Positions 5,371 to 9,767 of a stretch of 9,767 bases of DNA are shown here, piece after piece. The stretch is from Bacteroidales bacterium (GTDB taxonomy: Bacteria > Bacteroidota > Bacteroidia > Bacteroidales > UBA12077), in NCBI GenBank assembly GCA_030600625.1, contig JAUVLS010000028.1, forward strand, positions 1 to 9,767, given 5' to 3'. Below the pieces are notes generated by a model that was not told where the DNA came from, ran no database searches, and saw only the letters and a list, made by a program, of their open reading frames with translations. Made by a program: the position numbers and the translations under genes. Numbering within the stretch: the first letter of the stretch is position 1; every line of letters begins with the position of its first letter.

Positions 5371-6501
5371 ATGAAATTTGAGATATTTGCAAAAGACCCA
5401 AAAACAAAGGCGAGAGCAGGGGAGTTAACAACTGATCATGGAAAAATTCAAACTCCTATTTTTATGCCTGTCGGAACAGTAGGGAGTGTGAAAGGGGTTA
5501 ATCAGAAAGATCTAATCGAAGATGTAAAAGCACAGATAATTTTAGGAAACACTTACCATTTGTATTTACGACCCGGTATGGAAACCATGCAAATGGCCGG
5601 AGGTTTACATCAGTTTATTAATTGGGATCGGCCAATCCTAACTGACAGTGGAGGATATCAGGTTTTTTCATTAGCAGCAAACAGAAAATTAAAAGAAGAA
5701 GGAGCACATTTTAGGTCTCATATAGATGGATCAAAACATATCTTTACTCCTGAAAATATTGTTGATATTCAAAGAATAATTGGTGCTGATATTATTATGG
5801 CGTTTGATGAATGCACTCCTTATCCGTGTGATTACGATTATGCAAAAAAATCAATGGAATTAACTCATCGTTGGTTAAAACGTGGATTAAAAAGATTTGA
5901 TGAAACTGAACCATTATACGGACATAAGCAAACATTTTTTCCAATTGTACAAGGGAGTGTTTTTAAAGATTTAAGAATTGAATCTGCTAAAACAATTGCT
6001 TTACACGAGAGAGATGGCTATGCCATTGGAGGTTTGTCGGTTGGAGAACCTGTTGAGGATATGTATGATATGATTGAAGTGGTAAATGAAATATTACCAG
6101 AAGACAAACCCCGTTATTTAATGGGTGTTGGTACTCCTGTAAATATTCTTGAAGGTATTGCCCGGGGTATTGATATGTTCGATTGTGTTATGCCTACTCG
6201 TAATGGACGAAATGGTATGTTATTTACCCGAAATGGAATAATTAATATAAAAAATGTTAAATGGAAAAACGATTTTTCTCAAATTGAAGAAAATGGTGCA
6301 TCTTTTGTTGATACAAAATTTTCAAAAGCTTATTTAAGACATTTAATCATTTCCAAGGAAATATTAGGAGCACAAATAGCTAGTTTACATAATTTAAGTT
6401 TTTATCTTTGGCTTATTACAGAGGCCAGACAAAGAATATTAGATGGATCGTTTTATGCTTGGAAAAATGAAATGGTTCAAAAGTTATCGATAAGGTTATG
6501 A
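5371..6501 (+). CDS. tgt: tRNA-guanine transglycosylase
   Basis: TGT swaps guanine 34 in the anticodon of Asp, Asn, His and Tyr tRNAs for preQ1, a step in queuosine synthesis. The 376-residue product carries 'TPIFMPVGTVGSVKG' (28-42), the base-binding 'LTDSGGYQVFSL' with D92 (90-101), 'AFDECTP' with D146 (144-150), 'GLSVGEP' (221-227), and the nucleophile D271 in 'DCVMPTRNGRNG' (271-282). The C-terminal zinc site is unusual: the positions of the three cysteine ligands of the E. coli enzyme (302, 304, 307) are G309, S311 and D314 here, while the histidine is kept (H340). The ATG at 5371 is chosen over an in-frame TTG at 5350 because the latter falls in the promoter. The stop overlaps the start of the LptF/LptG gene by 4 bp (ATGA), implying one transcript. 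Confidence 0.96.
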   Translation: MKFEIFAKDPKTKARAGELTTDHGKIQTPIFMPVGTVGSVKGVNQKDLIEDVKAQIILGNTYHLYLRPGMETMQMAGGLHQFINWDRPILTDSGGYQVFSLAANRKLKEEGAHFRSHIDGSKHIFTPENIVDIQRIIGADIIMAFDECTPYPCDYDYAKKSMELTHRWLKRGLKRFDETEPLYGHKQTFFPIVQGSVFKDLRIESAKTIALHERDGYAIGGLSVGEPVEDMYDMIEVVNEILPEDKPRYLMGVGTPVNILEGIARGIDMFDCVMPTRNGRNGMLFTRNGIINIKNVKWKNDFSQIEENGASFVDTKFSKAYLRHLIISKEILGAQIASLHNLSFYLWLITEARQRILDGSFYAWKNEMVQKLSIRL

Positions 6502-7589
6502 GGTTTTTAGGACTTAAGAAGATTGACCTATATATAATTAAAAAGTTTCTTGGAACTTATTTCTTTGCAATTGCTATTATTATTAGTATTGCTATAGTTT
6601 TTGATCTCGCCGAAAAAGTTGAAGATTTTTTAGAAAAATCAGCTCCTGCTAACGAAATTGTTTTTGATTATTACCTGAACTGGATTCCCTATTTTGCTAA
6701 CTTGTTTAGCTCTCTTTTTACATTTATTGCAGTAATATTTTTTACTTCGAAAATGGCTTACAATACTGAAATTATTGCAATTCTAAGTAGTGGTGTGAGC
6801 TTTAGAAGAATGATGTATCCATATTTTATATCAGCATTTATAATTGCGATGTTATCATTTGTATTAATGGCATACATTATCCCGCCTGCAAACGTAATAC
6901 GAAAAGATTTTGAATATAAGTATATTAAAAACCCGATACGAAATACGGATAAAGATATTCACCGACAAATTGAGCCTGGATTATTTATTTATATGAAAAG
7001 CTATAATACTACCAACGACGTAGGTTATAAATTTTCTATGGAGAAATTTGAAAATGGAGTTTTAAAGTCAAAATTAATTTCAGATTATGTAAAGTGGGAT
7101 TCAACGATTTCGAAATGGACCATACGTAATTATTATATTAGAGATATTGATAGTTTGAGTGAGAAAATTACAACTGGCTCTAAAATTGATACGGCGTTAA
7201 ACATGTTTCCTGAAGAATTTAAGCGAATGCAAAATTTTACCGAAACAATGAATCTGCATGAATTAAATCAATATATTAACCAACAATATATGAAGGGAGC
7301 CGATAATGTAGTTGAATCCTTAATTGATAAATACCAGCGTTTTGCTTATCCATTTTCTACATTTATATTAACATTAATTGGAGTTTCATTATCTTCGAGA
7401 AAAGTTCGCGGAGGAATTGGAATGCATATTGGATTTGGCTTATCTCTTAGCTTTTCTTATATATTGTTTATGCAATTTACAACAATGTTTGCTATTAGTG
7501 GTAGTTTGAATGCTTTATTTGCTGTATGGTTGCCTAATATTATTTATACCATTATTGCTGTATTTTTGTATCGTCTGGCTCCAAAATAA
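6498..7589 (+). CDS. lptG: LptF/LptG family permease (LPS export)
   Basis: LptF and LptG are the membrane subunits of the LptB2FG transporter, which pulls lipopolysaccharide out of the inner membrane and passes it to LptC and the bridge to the outer membrane. This 363-residue protein has the family layout: three membrane helices at about 18-36, 65-83 and 106-130, a periplasmic beta-rich domain from about 131 to 280, and three more helices at about 284-299, 308-326 and 337-358. 'LDLYIIKKFLGTYFFA'-like N-terminal sequence, 'ELNQYI' before helix 4 and 'SSRKVRGGIG' between helices 4 and 5 are typical. The family is certain; the choice of LptG over LptF is less so, since sequence alone separates them poorly. 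It starts within the tgt stop codon (4-bp overlap), so translation is probably coupled. Confidence 0.88.
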   Translation: MRFLGLKKIDLYIIKKFLGTYFFAIAIIISIAIVFDLAEKVEDFLEKSAPANEIVFDYYLNWIPYFANLFSSLFTFIAVIFFTSKMAYNTEIIAILSSGVSFRRMMYPYFISAFIIAMLSFVLMAYIIPPANVIRKDFEYKYIKNPIRNTDKDIHRQIEPGLFIYMKSYNTTNDVGYKFSMEKFENGVLKSKLISDYVKWDSTISKWTIRNYYIRDIDSLSEKITTGSKIDTALNMFPEEFKRMQNFTETMNLHELNQYINQQYMKGADNVVESLIDKYQRFAYPFSTFILTLIGVSLSSRKVRGGIGMHIGFGLSLSFSYILFMQFTTMFAISGSLNALFAVWLPNIIYTIIAVFLYRLAPK

Positions 7590-7591
7590 AA

Positions 7592-7623
7592 TTGCCAGTC
7601 TAAGCTAAAATTTCCTAACTTTG
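7592..7623 (+). promoter_or_regulatory. Promoter upstream of the carboxylase genes
   Basis: TTG at 7592-7594 and TAACTTTG at 7616-7623 are separated by 21 bp, matching the Bacteroidota -33/-7 pattern. The -33 begins two bases after the lptG stop codon. A start near 7629 would leave a leader of about 190 nt before the carboxyltransferase ATG, unusually long for this window. No other TAnnTTTG match was noticed nearer the gene. The rest of the 230-bp gap (7590-7819) holds no supported gene. Confidence 0.55.
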
Positions 7624-7767
7624 CTAATGAAGCAAATGTATATATCTTATAAATGTAATAGGACTGGGTACTAATGTGTTGATTTTTTATGTGCTATATA
7701 AATTACATTTTAATTTTTATAAATAAGATTGATTTTGTAATGTTGCACTTCTTTTTTTGAAAAACTG

Positions 7768-7794
7768 CTTATGAAATTATTTAATTATCATAAG
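7768..7794 (+). repeat. Short inverted repeat in the carboxylase leader
   Basis: CTTATGA (7768-7774) and TCATAAG (7788-7794) are perfect inverted copies around a 13-base AT-only centre. The pair lies 25 bp before the carboxyltransferase start codon. It could be an operator for a dimeric regulator or a weak RNA hairpin. There is no T tract after it, so it is not a terminator. Such a repeat can arise by chance in AT-rich DNA. Confidence 0.35.
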
Positions 7795-7819
7795 TAATTA
7801 TTAACTAAATGAACAATTT

Positions 7820-9367
7820 ATGTCTTTGAAAAGAAAAATTCTTGAACTTCAAAAGAAACGAGAAAAAGTTCTCCGGGGTGGTGGCGAAAAGGCCATCGAG
7901 AAGCAAGTTGCTATGGGGAAAATGACTGCTCGAGAAAGAATTATTACATTGTTAGATGAAAATTCTTTCCATGAGTATGATATGTTCGTGGAACATGAAG
8001 CCCGTGATTTTGGTATGGCTACCAAAGTGCTTCATGGCGATGGTGTAATTATTGGTACAGGAACAATTTATGGTGCTCCAATATGTATTTATGCTCAGGA
8101 TTTTACCGTTGCCGGCGGATCTTTGGGATTAATGCATGCAAGAAAAATTACCAAGATCATGGATCATGCCATGAAATTGAGAGTTCCACTTATTGGAATT
8201 AATGATTCTGGGGGTGCTCGTATTCAGGAAGGTGTTAACTCTTTAGCCGGGTATGGTGAGATTTTTTATCGTAATACGATTGCTTCGGGCGTTATTCCTC
8301 AAATTTCTGTAATTCTTGGGCCATGTGCAGGTGGTGCTGTATATTCTCCTGCTTTAACCGACTTTGTATTTGTAGTAGACAAGATTTCTAAAATGTTTAT
8401 TACAGGACCTGAAGTTATAAAAACTGTTCTTGGCGAAGAAATTTCTATGGAAGATTTAGGAGGAGCAAGGGTACATAGTGAAATAACAGGTAATGCACAC
8501 TTTTATGCAGAAAGTGAAATTGAATGCTTTGATCAGGTAAAGAAACTAATAACTTATATTCCATGGAATAATAGTAAAAAAGCACATTCGTTTGAAGCGA
8601 AGGAACCAAAGATTGATCAATATAAAATTGATGAAATCATTCCGGGTAATCCAAAAGATCCATATGATGTTCGTGATGTTGTTAGAGCAGTTACTGACGA
8701 TTCTGATTTCTTCGAAATCCAGGAATTATGGGCTGCGAATATAGTTATTGGATTTGGAAGGATGGGTGGTCAAACAGTAGGTTTCGTATGTAATCAACCT
8801 TTAGTATTGGCGGGAGTCCTTGATGTTGATTCGTCTGATAAAGCTGCACGATTTATTCGCTATTGTGATGCATTTAATATTCCAATTGTAACATTAGTTG
8901 ATTTACCTGGATATCTTCCGGGTGTAGACCAGGAACATGCAGGAGTTATTCGTCATGGAGCAAAAATTCTTTATGCTTATTCTGAAGCTAGTATTCCAAA
9001 AATTACTGTTATACTTCGTAAAGCATATGGTGGTGGATACATTGCAATGAATTCACGTCACTTAAATGCCGATTTCGTATTTGCATTGCCTGGAGCTGAG
9101 ATTGCTGTTATGGGGCCTGAAGGTGCTGCTAATATTATTTTCAGAAAAGAAATAATGGGCGCCGAAGATCCTGAAAAAATGCGTAAGCAAAAAGTTAAGG
9201 AATACAAAGAGAAATTTGCTAATCCTTATGTTGCTGCTGCAAAAGGTTATGTTGATTCGGTTATTGAACCCGAGGAAACACGAAAAATATTGTTGCATGC
9301 AATAGAAGTTTCGCAAGATAAAGTAGACAGGAAACCGATTAAAAAACATGGAATTCCTCCATTTTAA
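7820..9367 (+). CDS. Acyl-CoA carboxylase/decarboxylase carboxyltransferase subunit (propionyl-/methylmalonyl-CoA type)
   Basis: This 515-residue subunit moves CO2 between biotin and an acyl-CoA, most likely linking propionyl-CoA and methylmalonyl-CoA. Both crotonase-like halves are present. The N-terminal half has 'GKMTARERI' (33-41), 'DFTVAGGSLG' (94-103), the oxyanion loop 'NDSGGARIQEG' (128-138) and 'GPCAGGAVYSPA' (167-178). The C-terminal half has 'GFGRMGGQTVGFV' (311-323), 'DLPGYLPGVDQEHAGVIRHG' (361-380) and the second oxyanion loop 'RKAYGGGYIAM' (400-410). The length is normal for PccB/MmdA. In fermenting Bacteroidota this protein typically serves the succinate-propionate pathway, either as carboxylase or as part of a sodium-pumping decarboxylase; sequence alone does not settle which, so no symbol is given. 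The biotin carrier gene follows after 10 bp. No epimerase or mutase is in the window. Confidence 0.93.
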   Translation: MSLKRKILELQKKREKVLRGGGEKAIEKQVAMGKMTARERIITLLDENSFHEYDMFVEHEARDFGMATKVLHGDGVIIGTGTIYGAPICIYAQDFTVAGGSLGLMHARKITKIMDHAMKLRVPLIGINDSGGARIQEGVNSLAGYGEIFYRNTIASGVIPQISVILGPCAGGAVYSPALTDFVFVVDKISKMFITGPEVIKTVLGEEISMEDLGGARVHSEITGNAHFYAESEIECFDQVKKLITYIPWNNSKKAHSFEAKEPKIDQYKIDEIIPGNPKDPYDVRDVVRAVTDDSDFFEIQELWAANIVIGFGRMGGQTVGFVCNQPLVLAGVLDVDSSDKAARFIRYCDAFNIPIVTLVDLPGYLPGVDQEHAGVIRHGAKILYAYSEASIPKITVILRKAYGGGYIAMNSRHLNADFVFALPGAEIAVMGPEGAANIIFRKEIMGAEDPEKMRKQKVKEYKEKFANPYVAAAKGYVDSVIEPEETRKILLHAIEVSQDKVDRKPIKKHGIPPF

Positions 9368-9377
9368 AAACAAAGCT

Positions 9378-9767
9378 ATGGCAACAAAACAAAAAACAAG
9401 TACAAAAGCCTCAGCTCCAAAAGAAGAGCCTGCTCGTCCGGCAGGCGAGGAAGAATCTAAAGTTCGCTTTAAAACTCTAGTTATTAATGACGTTAAGTAT
9501 AAAACTCTTTTAACAGAAAAATTTAAGAACAGGGAAAAATGGGAAGAACCGAATCTTAAAAAAATATTATCTCAAATCCCCGGAACTGTTATAAAAGTTT
9601 ATGTTGAAGAGGGACAAAAAGTAAAAGAAGGAGATTTAATGATGGTTCTTGAGGCGATGAAAATGAAGAATAAAATTTATTTTCCAATTGACGGAACAGT
9701 TAAGAAAATCTATGTTACCGAAAATGAGAAGGTGCCGAAAAAACATTTAATGGTCGAATTGAAATAA
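9378..9767 (+). CDS. Biotin carboxyl carrier subunit
   Basis: This 129-residue protein carries the biotin that shuttles CO2 between a biotin carboxylase or decarboxylase and the carboxyltransferase encoded just upstream. The C-terminal domain (about 64-129) is a biotinyl fold with 'IPGTVIKVYVEEGQKVKEGD' (67-86) and the attachment motif E92-A-M-K95-M, in which K95 is biotinylated, then 'PIDGTVKKIYV' (103-113). The N-terminus has a charged Lys/Ala/Pro/Glu-rich stretch (1-30), followed by a strand region 'FKTLVINDVKYKTLLTEKF' (31-49). An ATG at 9348 is in frame, but it would overlap the upstream gene by 20 bp and add ten residues of poor fit. The ATG at 9378 follows the upstream stop by 10 bp and is preferred. 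The gene ends exactly at the window edge; further subunits probably lie beyond it. Confidence 0.92.
   Translation: MATKQKTSTKASAPKEEPARPAGEEESKVRFKTLVINDVKYKTLLTEKFKNREKWEEPNLKKILSQIPGTVIKVYVEEGQKVKEGDLMMVLEAMKMKNKIYFPIDGTVKKIYVTENEKVPKKHLMVELK

Noticed and set aside
5228..5431. 67-codon minus-strand frame across the divergent gap
   Set aside because: It overlaps the starts of both tgt and the glycosyltransferase gene and has no family features.
7627..7674. Fifteen-codon frame in the carboxylase leader
   Set aside because: Its ATG sits at or before the predicted transcription start, and there is no supporting motif or ribosome-binding site.
9062..9373. 103-codon minus-strand frame opposite the carboxyltransferase end
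   Set aside because: It is a shadow of a strongly conserved plus-strand coding region.
9348..9377. Upstream ATG for the biotin carrier
   Set aside because: It would overlap the carboxyltransferase gene by 20 bp and add residues not expected in the family; the ATG at 9378 fits better.

Overview
The window reads as ordinary chromosomal DNA of a Bacteroidota bacterium, most likely Bacteroidales or a relative. It is AT-rich. Several promoters fit the Bacteroidota pattern (-33 TTG, -7 TAnnTTTG) instead of the E. coli -35/-10, and Shine-Dalgarno sequences are mostly absent. The protein sequences, such as the tRNA-guanine transglycosylase and the separately encoded biotin carrier, also look typical of this phylum. 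No lineage call finer than this is supported.

Left part (1-2430, minus strand): a membrane-anchored PASTA-domain protein cut by the window edge; mqnE, a radical SAM enzyme of the futalosine route to menaquinone; and a decayed toxin-antitoxin pair in which the antitoxin is whole but only the C-terminal half of the RelE/ParE-type toxin remains.

Middle part (2431-5241, minus strand): rpmH (ribosomal protein L34, 52 aa) with its own promoter and a good intrinsic terminator. Upstream of it is a tight cluster transcribed in the order membrane glycosyltransferase, ECF sigma factor, rsmG. The first two genes overlap by 10 bp and the last two are 11 bp apart.

Right part (5242-9767, plus strand): a divergent intergenic region leads into tgt (queuosine tRNA modification), whose stop overlaps the start of an LptF/LptG-type permease (LPS export). 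After about 230 bp holding a promoter and a long leader come the carboxyltransferase and biotin-carrier subunits of an acyl-CoA (probably propionyl-/methylmalonyl-CoA) carboxylase or decarboxylase. The biotin carrier's stop codon is the last three bases of the window.

I found no CRISPR array, IS element, prophage gene, rRNA or tRNA, and nothing I would call a new defence or mobile system. The points most worth a second look are the truncated toxin beside an intact antitoxin, a TGT lacking the three zinc-ligand cysteines, a lone perfect DnaA-box sequence inside the tgt promoter, and the glycosyltransferase/sigma-factor overlap.
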